The position numbers and the translations under genes are program-made. Positions 35,438 through 43,817 of a stretch of DNA of 64,000 nucleotides are shown one piece after another. The first letter of the stretch is position 1. Each line of letters starts with the position of its first letter. The notes under the pieces were generated by a model. The model was not told where the DNA came from. It worked only from the letters and a program-made list of their open reading frames with translations, and made no database searches. Origin of the DNA: Paracoccus contaminans (GTDB taxonomy: Bacteria; Pseudomonadota; Alphaproteobacteria; Rhodobacterales; Rhodobacteraceae); NCBI RefSeq assembly GCF_002105555.1, contig NZ_CP020613.1:1-64000 (forward strand). The letters run 5' to 3'.

Positions 35438-36881
35438 CGGCGCGCCCCGCGGGCCGCGCCGCCCCGCCCGGATGGGCGCGGTTCCCGCCGCAGCCCGGCC
35501 CCGCGGCTGGTCGGATCAGGCCGGCCCCGCGCCCCGCCCGGTGCCGGCCGTGGAAGGGAAGGCCGGGCGGACGGTGTCGTTGCGGCGGCGGCTGGCGGCG
35601 GCACTGGCCCTTGTGCTGGGCCTGGGCGGGGCGGGTGTCGCGGCGGCGGCCTGGATCTATGGCCAGGGGGCTGCGCGGCAGGCCTATGACACGCTGCTGA
35701 TCGGGACGGCCCAGCAGATCGCGCAGGCGATCCGCGTCGTCGATGGCGCGGTGAGCGTGGACATTCCGGTCTCGGCCTTCCAGCTGCTGGCGCTGGCGCC
35801 CGATGACCGGGTCTTCTACGCCGTGACCGGCCCGGACGGACGGCTGATCACCGGCGATGACCTGCCCCCCGCCCCCGACGGGGCGGGCCGGTTCTGGTCC
35901 GTCGCGGCCGGGGCCGAGCGCGCCCGTTTCGTGCGCGAGGCGCGCCCGCTGGCCGAGCCGGGCCTGCATGGCGAGGTCACCGTCATCGTCGGGCAGACCA
36001 CCCGCGCGCGCGATCTGCTGGCGGCGCGGATCACGCGCAACGCGCTGATCGTGACGGGCCTTGCGGGGGCGGCGGTGGCGGGGCTGGCGATCATGGCCGC
36101 GCGCGCCGCCCTGCGGCCGCTTTCGCGGATCGAGGAGGCGCTGGCGGCCAGGCGCGCCCATGACCAGTCGCCCCTAGCCGTGGCCGTCCCGACCGAGCTG
36201 TCCGGTCTGGTCGCCACGCTGAACGACCAGCGCGCGCGCGTGGACCGCATCCTCAGCAGCCAGCGCAAGATGATCGCCGACGCATCCCACCAGTTGCGCA
36301 CCCCCATCGCAGGGCTGCGCGCGCAGGCCGAACTGGCCAGGCAGGAAACCGATCCCGCCCGGCTGGCCGGCATCGTCACCCGCATCCACGGCGCCGCCGT
36401 GGACCTGTCGCGGCTGGCCGACCAGCTGCTCAGCCGTTCGCTGATCATCCACCGCGCCGATGCTGTCTCGCTCGTGCCGCTCGATCTGCGGGCCGTGGCG
36501 CTGGATGCGGCCGAACAGCTGTGCCGCGATCTGCCGCAAGCGGCGGGCGATCTGGTGCTGGACCTGGCCGAGGGGCCGGTCAGCGTGCGCGGCGATGCGC
36601 TGTCGCTGATCGAGGCGGCCAAGAACCTGATACAGAACGCCCTGACCTATGGCCGGCCTGCGGTGACGATCCGGGTGCGCGACGCGGCCCCCGACGGGAC
36701 GGCGGCGCTGGCCGTGGTGGGCCGGGGGACGGGTCCCGACCCCGGACGCCCCGTCCGGGGGACCGGCCTCGGCCTCGGCATCGCCGATGCGGTCGCCCGC
36801 CCCCATGACGGGCGCCTGACCGGCGCGGCTACCGCCGAGGGCTGGCAGGCCGCGCTGCTGCTGCCAGGGGCGGGGCCATGA
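35430..36881 (+). CDS. tctE: Sensor histidine kinase TctE, degenerate ATP lid
   Basis: A 483-residue membrane histidine kinase. A proline/arginine-rich N-terminal tail of about 50 residues precedes the first helix. A periplasmic sensor region, a second helix near residue 205, HAMP, the H-box DASHQLRTP (His287) and the N-box NLIQNALTYG follow. The usual G1 box (D-x-G-x-G) and F box are not recognisable: the segment reads VVGRGTGPDPGRP and leads almost directly to GTGLGLGIADA. The adenine-contacting Asp therefore seems lost and the ATP lid shortened. It overlaps tctD by 8 nt. It is still probably the TctD partner, but kinase activity is uncertain. Confidence 0.88.
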   Translation: MSDGAPRGPRRPARMGAVPAAARPRGWSDQAGPAPRPVPAVEGKAGRTVSLRRRLAAALALVLGLGGAGVAAAAWIYGQGAARQAYDTLLIGTAQQIAQAIRVVDGAVSVDIPVSAFQLLALAPDDRVFYAVTGPDGRLITGDDLPPAPDGAGRFWSVAAGAERARFVREARPLAEPGLHGEVTVIVGQTTRARDLLAARITRNALIVTGLAGAAVAGLAIMAARAALRPLSRIEEALAARRAHDQSPLAVAVPTELSGLVATLNDQRARVDRILSSQRKMIADASHQLRTPIAGLRAQAELARQETDPARLAGIVTRIHGAAVDLSRLADQLLSRSLIIHRADAVSLVPLDLRAVALDAAEQLCRDLPQAAGDLVLDLAEGPVSVRGDALSLIEAAKNLIQNALTYGRPAVTIRVRDAAPDGTAALAVVGRGTGPDPGRPVRGTGLGLGIADAVARPHDGRLTGAATAEGWQAALLLPGAGP

Positions 36882-37871
36882 TGCAGGGTCGATCGCCGGC
36901 CCGTTCGCGCGGGCGGGCAGCGGTCCGGCGGGCCGCGCTGCTGGCCGCCGGCCTGGCCGCGGGTCTGGCCGCGCTGCTGGCCGGGGGGCGCATCGCCGGG
37001 CCGGGGTCCGGCTGGGCGGTGGCCCGGCCGGCCGCGACGCTCGCGCCCGGCGCCGCCCGCCGGGATCGCGCCCGAGGCCGCCATCCGTTACGGCGCGGCG
37101 GATGCCGCGACGCATCTGCGGGTCCGCGGCACGGCCGACATCGACAGTTTCGGCCCTGCTCTGGCCGGCTTTGTTGCGCGCCGCCCCGATATCGCGATCG
37201 ACTTCGAGCAGTGGAACAGCAACGCCCTTGCCCTGCAGGCGGCGGCGGCCTGCCGGGGCGAGGCGCCGGGCAGCGACCTGATCGTCAGTTCGGCCGTCGA
37301 TCTGCAACTGGCGCTGGTCGATCATGGCTGCGCCCAGCCCTGGCGATCGGAGGTGACGGGCAGGCTCGGCCAAGGGCGGCGCTGGCGCAACGAGCTGTTC
37401 GGGCTGACCAGGGAACCCGCGGCGATCATCTATAACAGGCGGCTGGTGCCCGAGGACCAGGCGCCGCTGTCGCGCTATGCGCTGCTGGATGCGCTGGCGC
37501 GCGATCCGGGGCGCTATCGCGGCAAGGTCGCGACCTATGACATCGGCCGGTCGGGCGTGGGCTATGTGATGGCCTTTTCCGACAGCCTCAGATCCTCGAC
37601 CTTCGGCCGGCTGGTGCAGGCATTCCGCTCGGTCGGGGCCGAGGCCACCTGCTGCTCGGCCGAGATCATCGACGGGGTGGCCCGCGGGCGCTGGCTGGTC
37701 GCCTATAATGTCCTGGGCTCCTACGCCCTCAGGCGGGCAGAGGCCGAACCCGACCTGAGGATCGTGCTGCCGCAGGATTACACGCTGCTGCTGGGGCTGG
37801 ACAGGGAAAAGCGCCGCCGCATGCTGTCCGACTGGACGGCCGGGGCGGCCGAGGCCGAATGGAGCCGGTGA
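36878..37871 (+). pseudogene. Stand-alone ABC-type solute-binding protein, frameshifted
   Basis: An ATG at 36878 overlapping the tctE stop begins a signal-peptide-like sequence (basic RSPARSRGRAAVRR followed by a long alanine/leucine core), but that frame does not continue as a binding protein. From about 37060 to 37871 a different frame encodes a clear family 1-like binding protein (RGTADIDSFGPALAGF, DLIVSSAVDLQLALVDHG, EPAAIIYNRRLVP, LVAYNVLGSYAL). No start codon exists in that frame after the tctE stop. One extra base, or two missing, between about 36990 and 37075 explains the break. No permease or ATPase accompanies it, so it may have been a sensory accessory of TctE. Confidence 0.75.
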
Positions 37872-37956
37872 CGCGGGGCCGGCCCGCACCCCCGAGTGAT
37901 CGCGCAGGCAGACGAAAAGATGAGGAAATCCCTTGCGGGAATCGGGAAGGCGGGGC

Positions 37957-37980
37957 ATTCACTTACGGAAGGCAGTGAAT
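37957..37980. promoter_or_regulatory. Inverted repeat upstream of repA
   Basis: ATTCACT (37957-37963) and AGTGAAT (37974-37980) form a 7-bp inverted repeat with a 10-bp spacer, 53 bp before the repA start. In repABC plasmids RepA autorepresses its operon from an operator near the repA promoter, and this is the best candidate seen. Confidence 0.4.
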
Positions 37981-38033
37981 AAGACGCTGACAGGCGTAAC
38001 AAACGAATCCGCAGGCGCGGCAACGGGGCAGGA

Positions 38034-39233
38034 ATGGCGCAGAAGACCCGGATCGACAAGCTGGTGGGCGCGCATGCGCAGGCCCTGTCCGAGCGGCTGC
38101 AGGCGCACCGCGCCCAGCTGTTTCCCCCCGACGCCAAGCGGCAATTGCGCAAGTTCACCAGCGGCGAGGTCGCCGATCTGCTGGGCGTCAAGGACGCCTA
38201 TCTGCGCAAGCTCGACCTCGACGGCAAGGGCCCCTCGCCCGAGACGCGGGCGGGGGGGCGGCGCTATTACAGCCCGGCGGAAATCCAGCAACTGCGCGAA
38301 CTGCTTGAAAAGGGGGCCAAAACGCCCGGCACCTATCTGCCGGGGCGGCGCGCGGGCGATCATCTGCAGGTGATCACCGTCATCAACTTCAAGGGCGGGT
38401 CGGGCAAGACGACCACCGCCGCGCATCTGGCGCAGAAACTGGCGCTGGACGGCTATCGGGTGCTGGCGATCGACCTTGATCCGCAGGCCAGCCTGTCGGC
38501 CCTGCACGGGGTGCAGCCCGAATTCGATCTGGACGGCGGCGGCACCATCTATGACGCGATCCGCTATGACGATCCGGTGCCGCTGAGCGCGGTGGTGCAG
38601 CAGACCTATTTCACCAATCTCGACCTGATTCCCGGCAATCTCGAACTGATGGAGTTCGAGCATGACACGCCGCGCGCGCTGACCGAACGCTCGGGTAAGT
38701 TCTTCTTTACCAGGATCGGCGATGCCTTGGCCGAGGTTCAGGCGGATTACGACGTGGTGGTGATCGACTGTCCGCCGCAGCTGGGGTTTCTGACCATGTC
38801 GGCCCTGTCGGCGGCGACGGCGATCCTGGTCACGGTGCATCCGCAGATGCTGGATGTGATGTCGATGTGCCAGTTCCTGCTGATGACCTCGAATCTGCTG
38901 GGCGTGGTGGCCGAGGCCGGGGGCGACATGGATTACGACTGGATGCGCTATGTGGTGACGCGCTATGAGCCCGGCGACGGGCCGCAGAACCAGATGGTCA
39001 GCTTCATGCGCTCGATGTTCGGCGATCATGTGCTGAACCATCCGGTGCTGAAATCCACCGCGATTGCCGATGCCGGGATCACCAAGCAGACGCTTTACGA
39101 GGTGGAGAAATCCTCCTTCACGCGCACTACCTATGAGCGCGCGATCGAGAGCCTGAATGCCGTGAATGGCGAGATCGAGGCGCTGATCCAGGCCGCCTGG
39201 GGCCGCGGCACGGCCGGCAGGGAGGCGGGCTGA
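38034..39233 (+). CDS. repA: Plasmid partition ATPase RepA
   Basis: A 399-residue ParA-type ATPase of the repABC family. The N-terminal region has a helix-turn-helix (FTSGEVADLLGVKDAYLRKL) as in other RepA proteins, and the deviant Walker A is FKGGSGKTTT (Lys120 onward). DLDPQAS and VVIDCPPQLG follow. With RepB it segregates the replicon and represses the operon. The ATG at 38034 has GGGGCAGGA upstream. The stop overlaps repB (TGATG). Confidence 0.96.
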   Translation: MAQKTRIDKLVGAHAQALSERLQAHRAQLFPPDAKRQLRKFTSGEVADLLGVKDAYLRKLDLDGKGPSPETRAGGRRYYSPAEIQQLRELLEKGAKTPGTYLPGRRAGDHLQVITVINFKGGSGKTTTAAHLAQKLALDGYRVLAIDLDPQASLSALHGVQPEFDLDGGGTIYDAIRYDDPVPLSAVVQQTYFTNLDLIPGNLELMEFEHDTPRALTERSGKFFFTRIGDALAEVQADYDVVVIDCPPQLGFLTMSALSAATAILVTVHPQMLDVMSMCQFLLMTSNLLGVVAEAGGDMDYDWMRYVVTRYEPGDGPQNQMVSFMRSMFGDHVLNHPVLKSTAIADAGITKQTLYEVEKSSFTRTTYERAIESLNAVNGEIEALIQAAWGRGTAGREAG

Positions 39234-40141
39234 TGGCGCGCAAGGACCTGCTGAAAGGGCTGATGGAGGCGCCTGCCGCCAAGGGCGATCCGGCCCCCCT
39301 GCCCCGCTATGACCGCGGCGCGATCGGCGCGGTGTCCAAGTCGATCAGCGATCTGCGCAACCGCGCCATCATCGACGTTCTGCCAGAACTGATCGACCCG
39401 GCGGGCCTGCCCGACCGGCTGGACGAGGATGCCGAAGGGCTGGCCGCGCTGGTCGCCTCGATCCGCGATTACGGCCAGCAGGTGCCCGTGCTGCTGCGCC
39501 ACAGCCCCAATCACGAGGGCCGCTACGAGGTCGTCTATGGCCGGCGGCGCGTTGCCGCGCTGCGCGCGCTCGGCCAGCCCGTCAAGGCGATGCTGCGCGA
39601 TCTGAACGATCGCGACCTGATCGTGGCGCAGGGCCAGGAAAACAGCGCGCGCAAGGATCTCAGCTTCATCGAAAAGGCGAATTTCGCCGCGCAGATGGTG
39701 CGGATGGGGTTTGACCGCAAGGTGATCTGCGATGCGCTGTCGATCGACAAGACGGTGATCTCGCGGATGCTGACGGTGACGGATGCGCTGGCCGAAGGCG
39801 TGATCCGCGCCATCGGGGCGGCCCCCGCCGCGGGCCGCGACCGCTGGCTGACGCTGGCCCGGCTGGCCGCGGGGCGGCCCGCGCGCGAACTGGCCGCCGC
39901 CGCCACGGGCCCCGATTCGGATGCCCGGTTCGAATCGGTGCTGGCGTCGCTGCAGGCGCCCAAGGCCCCTGCCCCGCGCGCCCGCCCGCTGGCCGGTGCC
40001 GATGGGCGCGCCTTGGGGAACGCGCGGATATCAAACGAGAAAACGGTGATCGAGCTGGCTGGCGAGGGGCGCGCCTTTGCCGATTGGCTGGTCGATCACA
40101 TCCCCGAGCTTCACCGCGACTGGCAGCAGAACAACGGCTAG
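39233..40141 (+). CDS. repB: Plasmid partition protein RepB (ParB-like)
   Basis: A 302-residue ParB-family centromere-binding protein. Near the N-terminus SISDLRNRAI is typical of RepB. The ParB/Spo0J nuclease-like region shows IRDYGQQVPVLLR, YEVVYGRRRVAALRALG and QGQENSARKDLSFIEKA, followed by the helix-turn-helix CDALSIDKTVISRML. It should bind the parS palindromes found on both sides of repC and interact with RepA. Translationally coupled to repA. Confidence 0.95.
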   Translation: MARKDLLKGLMEAPAAKGDPAPLPRYDRGAIGAVSKSISDLRNRAIIDVLPELIDPAGLPDRLDEDAEGLAALVASIRDYGQQVPVLLRHSPNHEGRYEVVYGRRRVAALRALGQPVKAMLRDLNDRDLIVAQGQENSARKDLSFIEKANFAAQMVRMGFDRKVICDALSIDKTVISRMLTVTDALAEGVIRAIGAAPAAGRDRWLTLARLAAGRPARELAAAATGPDSDARFESVLASLQAPKAPAPRARPLAGADGRALGNARISNEKTVIELAGEGRAFADWLVDHIPELHRDWQQNNG

Positions 40142-40191
40142 CGCGGGAAGAACGAGCAGTAACCGGAACAGGAGGCATAACGGGACAAGCC

Positions 40192-40246
40192 AAAAAGAAA
40201 GCCCCCCAGGACATGACATCCCGAAGGGCCGTTCTCTCGATCTAGC
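40192..40246 (-). ncRNA. Counter-transcribed RNA of the repABC system (incA-type)
   Basis: In the repB-repC gap a minus-strand promoter is visible: -35 TTGACA (forward 40277-40282), 18-bp spacer, -10 TATCTT (forward 40253-40258). The predicted transcript starts near 40246 and ends after a GC-rich stem region (40201-40230) at a T-run (forward 40192-40200 reads AAAAAGAAA). Length of about 55 nt, position and antisense orientation to the repC leader match the ctRNAs that limit RepC synthesis and determine incompatibility in repABC plasmids. Confidence 0.7.
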
Positions 40247-40265
40247 ACCTCGAAGATAGCGGCTT

Positions 40266-40285
40266 TTGTTGACAGCTGTCAACAA
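40266..40285. promoter_or_regulatory. parS-like palindrome upstream of repC
   Basis: A perfect 20-bp palindrome whose 16-bp core GTTGACAGCTGTCAAC (40268-40283) fits the repABC parS pattern GTTnnnnGCnnnnAAC. It lies between the ctRNA gene and the repC start and contains the -35 box of the ctRNA promoter. RepB binding here could link partition with control of the antisense RNA. Confidence 0.8.
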
Positions 40286-40328
40286 CGTCCTGACGGGCGA
40301 CCGATGGTTTTCGCCCTGTGACATCATC

Positions 40329-41507
40329 ATGCGGCATATTTCGATGACGCCCTTCGGGCGGCAGGCGGTGACGGCTGGGCTGTTGGCAACCCAGGCCCTG
40401 TCCGAGGCCCCTGCCCCGGCACAGATTCCCGACAAATGGGCGCTGCTGCGCGACCTGACCGCGGCCCGCAAGGCCCATGGGGTCAGCGACCGCGACCTGG
40501 CGGTGCTGTCGGCGCTGCTGTCCTTTCACCCCGGCCGGGAACTGGCCGATGACGATCGGCTGATCGTATTTCCGTCGAACGCGGCGCTTTCGGAACGCGC
40601 GCATGGGATGGCCGAAAGCACCCTGCGCCGGCATCTGGCGGCGCTGGTGCGGGCGGGCCTGATCGCCCGGCGCGACAGCCCGAATGGCAAGCGCTATGCG
40701 ACCCGCGACAGCGCCGGGGCGCTGGATGCCGTCTATGGCTTTGACCTGCGCCCCTTGCTGGTGCTGAGCCAGCGCATCATGGCGAGGGCCGCCGAGGCGC
40801 GGGCGGCCGAGCTGGCGCAGCGGCGGCTGCGGGAGGCGGTGGTGATCCGCCTGCGCGATACGGCCAAGCTGCTCGCCTGGATCGAAGAGCGGCGCGGCCC
40901 CTGCCCCGGCCTTGCCGATCCCTTGGGCGCCATCCATCGCGGACTGCGCCGCAAGCTGAGCGCGGATGATCTGCATGATCTGGCGCAGCGGCTCGATGCG
41001 CTGAGGGCCTGGATTGATCCCATCATCGCCCAGGAAACAGAAGAAGTGAGCGGCAATGACCGCGAAAGTGAGCGGCACTATCAGAATTCAGAAACAGATA
41101 TCTTTGAATCTGAACTTTGCCGTGAAAAGCAAAAAGACAGGCCGGAAACCGAAGCGGTTGCGGGCCGCGATGATCCTGCGATCCCGCTGGCCCTCGTGCT
41201 GAAGGCGGCGCCGGACATACTTGATTATCAGCCCGACGGCATCCGCAGCTGGCGCGCACTTGTCGCCGCCGCCGCCTTTGTGCGTCCGATGCTGGGCATC
41301 AGCCCCGATGCGTGGGACAGCGCCTGCGCGGCAATGGGGGCCCCGAATGCGGCAATCACGCTGGCCTGCATGCTGCAACGCGCCGGCGAGATCAACCGGC
41401 CGGGCGGCTATCTGCGGGCCTTGACGGGCATGGCCGAAGGCCCCGGCTTTTCGCCCGGCCCGATGGTGATGGCGCTGCTGAGGGCCGACAATGCCCGTCC
41501 GCTGTGA
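40329..41507 (+). CDS. repC: Plasmid replication initiator RepC
   Basis: A 392-residue RepC. The N-terminus MTPFGRQAVTAGLL is typical, with LLRDLTAARKAHGVSDRDLAVLSALLSFHP and the winged-helix segment ERAHGMAESTLRRHLAALVRAGLIARRDSPNGKRYA. The C-terminal part contains a linker of low conservation followed by SWRALVAAAAFVRPMLGIS and NRPGGYLRALT. The ATG at 40329 or 40344 is far likelier than the upstream TTG, which would put parS inside the coding sequence. RepC initiates at an origin that in this family lies within repC itself. Confidence 0.95.
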   Translation: MRHISMTPFGRQAVTAGLLATQALSEAPAPAQIPDKWALLRDLTAARKAHGVSDRDLAVLSALLSFHPGRELADDDRLIVFPSNAALSERAHGMAESTLRRHLAALVRAGLIARRDSPNGKRYATRDSAGALDAVYGFDLRPLLVLSQRIMARAAEARAAELAQRRLREAVVIRLRDTAKLLAWIEERRGPCPGLADPLGAIHRGLRRKLSADDLHDLAQRLDALRAWIDPIIAQETEEVSGNDRESERHYQNSETDIFESELCREKQKDRPETEAVAGRDDPAIPLALVLKAAPDILDYQPDGIRSWRALVAAAAFVRPMLGISPDAWDSACAAMGAPNAAITLACMLQRAGEINRPGGYLRALTGMAEGPGFSPGPMVMALLRADNARPL

Positions 41508-41510
41508 CCG

Positions 41511-41528
41511 AGTTGACAGCTGTCAACT
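41511..41528. promoter_or_regulatory. Second parS-like palindrome downstream of repC
   Basis: An 18-bp perfect palindrome with the same 16-bp core GTTGACAGCTGTCAAC (41512-41527) as the site before repC. It begins 3 bp after the repC stop. The flanking bases differ from the first copy, so only the core is conserved, as expected for a protein-binding centromere site. Confidence 0.8.
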
Positions 41529-42992
41529 TGGCGGCGGCGAAACAGGGCGGCGTCGGCACGGGTCGTCTGCTTAGGGATGGCGCGGCAGGATGCGGCTGTC
41601 CCGTCACCTCGTGATGAGCAGCGTCCCGGCTTCGGCAGGCGGGTAGTGTGGAGATGCTTTCAGGGCAGGCCTTGTGCAGTCTCGGCGGCCAAATGCGCGA
41701 TGCTTGGGCTTTTGGAAGGCGGATGCCGGTGAGGCTGGGCAACGCTGCATGTCAAGCCTGCGCATGGGAAGGCTGCCTGGGTGACCGAGCGAGGCACTGC
41801 TCCTGGCACAGGAGCGCAAGATTGCCGTGGCAGGCCAGGACAAGGGCCTCAGGCGGATGATCACGGCAGTCAAGCTTGCCCCAGAGCGGATCGGGCTGGC
41901 TGGGCAGGGAGCTTGTGGCCTGACTGCGCGAAAGACCCTGCTGCGCCCGCGCAATCCTGCCTCGGCGGGCGCTGGCGGCCATGATAGCGGTTCATCCTGC
42001 GCCCCCGGCTGCGGCAGGTGGCGCGGGGGCGGGGCTGTTACCCGGCGCAGGCGGGCTTTGTCGATCACGGCGCGCTGATCGACGGCGTCGCCCGCCCCGT
42101 CTGCTTGTCCTATGCCGTCGCCGCGCGGGGGATGCTGCTCGATCAGAACCTCCTGCACCCGAACGGCAATCTGCACCTGATCGGCCTGCCCTCGGATTGC
42201 CGCAGCCGCTTTCCGCTCGACCGTGTCGGGGGCCTGCGGCTGGCCAAGGGCAGCGAGATCGACCCCTGCGCCCTGCAAGATGAGCTGATGGCGCTGTGCG
42301 GCCCGTCCGGCAGCCGGGTGCGTCCACCACAGGCCGGGGCCGAGCCGCCGCCGCGGCCTGGTCGCCTTACCCGGTGGTTTGCGGAAGCCTGGCCCCGCAC
42401 CGTCGATGCGCAGGTGGGCCGCATTGCGCCGGCCCGGGGCCGGGCCGCCCTGCCGGCCTTCTTCCCTGCAGGCGCGCCCTTGCAGGCCAGCCACGCGGCC
42501 CACGCTCTGCGGTATCACGATCTGCCGCACGGCAATCATATCCATGGGGCAGGGTAGGGGATGCGGGTTGTCCGGGCGATGCAGATGCTGGCAATGGGGC
42601 GGCCGGTCTGGCCGGTCATGTCCGGCACGATGCAGGCGCTGCTGCCCGACGGGCCGGCGGCGCGCAGGGGGCTGACCCGGCTGATCCGGGCCGAGGTGGA
42701 TACCTGGCCCGAGGAGCCTTGCGCCGATCCGCCGACCGATCGCGCCAGCCGCGCCCTGTTGCGCGGGCCTTGCCGGCCTTGCCGCGCCGCCGGCGGGACG
42801 GAACGGATTGATCCGCCTGCGAAAAGACGGCGATTGACTGCATCCCTGCGCATGGCGCCGCCCCGGGGCGGCGCCCTTGTGGCGGCGGATCGGTCACCGG
42901 GGCGCCGCCCAGCCTTTTCACGCGGCGGTTGCGGGGCGGCGGGGCCGGGTGTTAGGCAGCGCCAATCACCCCGGCTGGCAGGCGATCCGTCC
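41529..42992. other. Region without recognisable gene after repC
   Basis: About 1.45 kb with no frame I can assign. Up to about 41990 the base use is less biased toward G/C at third positions than in the neighbouring genes, and all frames are short. From about 42018 a frame of 180 codons is open on the plus strand, followed by an open stretch reaching into the deoR gene. I see no transposase motif, inverted repeat or phage gene. It may be decayed accessory DNA next to the replication module. Confidence 0.4.
42018..42557 (+). CDS. Hypothetical protein or gene remnant
   Basis: An open frame of 179 residues starting with GTG. The middle portion (GALIDGVARPVCLSYAVAARG, LLHPNGNLHLIGLPSDC) looks more protein-like than its surroundings, but I recognise no family, signal peptide or membrane segment. 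No ribosome site is evident. It could be the residue of a longer gene. Confidence 0.25.
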   Translation: MARGRGCYPAQAGFVDHGALIDGVARPVCLSYAVAARGMLLDQNLLHPNGNLHLIGLPSDCRSRFPLDRVGGLRLAKGSEIDPCALQDELMALCGPSGSRVRPPQAGAEPPPRPGRLTRWFAEAWPRTVDAQVGRIAPARGRAALPAFFPAGAPLQASHAAHALRYHDLPHGNHIHGAG

Positions 42993-43720
42993 ATGGCGCG
43001 TCCCGATGACAGGCAGGCGCGCACCGATGCGCTGCTGACGATGACGGGCCTTGGCGGCTCGATCCGCCTGCGCGATGCGGCGGCGCGGCTGGGTGTGGCC
43101 GAGATGACCCTGCGCCGCGATGCCGCGCGGCCCGGATCGCCGCTGCGCTGCCTGGGCGGCTGGCTGGTGCCCTCGGGCGTGGCGCCCGAATATGACCTGC
43201 GCGCCGAAACCCGCCGCAATGCCGAGGCCAAGCGCGCCGCCGCCCGCCACGCCCTCGACCTGATCGCCCCGGGCGAGCGGATCTTTCTCGACTGCGGGAC
43301 GACGACGCCCCATCTGGCGCAGATGCTGCCAGACGGGGTGCGGGTCGTCACCCATTCGCTGCCTGTCGCGCGGCTGCTGGCGGCGCGCGGGGGGTGGGGC
43401 TCGAGCTGCTGGGCGGGACATATCATTCACAATCGGCCTCGTTTCACGCGCAGCCGCCGCCCGGGCTGGGGCGGATCGACCTGGCGGTGCTGTCGGCCGG
43501 GGGGCTGGCGGGCGGGCGGCTGAGCTGTTCCTATGCGCATGAGCCGCCGGTCAAGCGCGCGGCCATCGCGGCCGGGGCGCGGCGGGTCGTGCTGGCCGAC
43601 AGCGCCAAGCTGGCGCAGCGCCGCACCGTCGATTTCGCCGCCGCATCCGAGATCGAGCTGCTGGTCACCGAGGCGGGGATCGGCCCGATGCCGGCGGGCG
43701 ATGACATCGCGCCATCTTGA
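42993..43720 (+). pseudogene. DeoR-family regulator, frameshifted
   Basis: From the ATG at 42993 the frame encodes a DeoR-type helix-turn-helix (GGSIRLRDAAARLGVAEMTLRRDAA) and the start of the sensor domain (ERIFLDCGTTTPHLAQML, THSLPVARLLAARG). The frame then becomes arginine-rich noise, while the remaining sensor domain (GLELLGGTYHSQSASFH, SAGGLAGG, AIAAGARRVVLADSAKL) continues in another frame to 43720. Adding one G to the six-G run near 43390 restores a normal protein of about 240 residues. It lies directly ahead of the deoxyribose operon and was probably its repressor. Either it is inactivated or the sequence has a homopolymer error. Confidence 0.8.
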
Positions 43721-43768
43721 CGGAGCGGGCATGAAGGTGCAACCGTCCGGCGCAGTAATGTTCGGATC

Positions 43769-43796
43769 GTGACAAAACCCGCATCCGGGTTACAGT
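43769..43796 (+). promoter_or_regulatory. Promoter with embedded operator of the deoxyribose operon
   Basis: A possible -35 GTGACA (43769-43774) and -10 TACAGT (43791-43796) are 16 bp apart. The spacer is filled by the inverted repeat AACCCG-CATC-CGGGTT (43776-43791). A repressor on this site would exclude RNA polymerase. It lies 22 bp before the ATG of the binding-protein gene, leaving room for a GGGGGGAG ribosome site. Confidence 0.45.
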
Positions 43797-43817
43797 CTGC
43801 TTATCGAGGGGGGAGCC

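Noticed and set aside
40266..40328. TTG start for repC inside the parS palindrome
   Set aside because: It would add 21 residues unlike any RepC N-terminus and place the centromere site in the coding region. The ATG at 40329 or 40344 gives the usual MTPFGRQ start.
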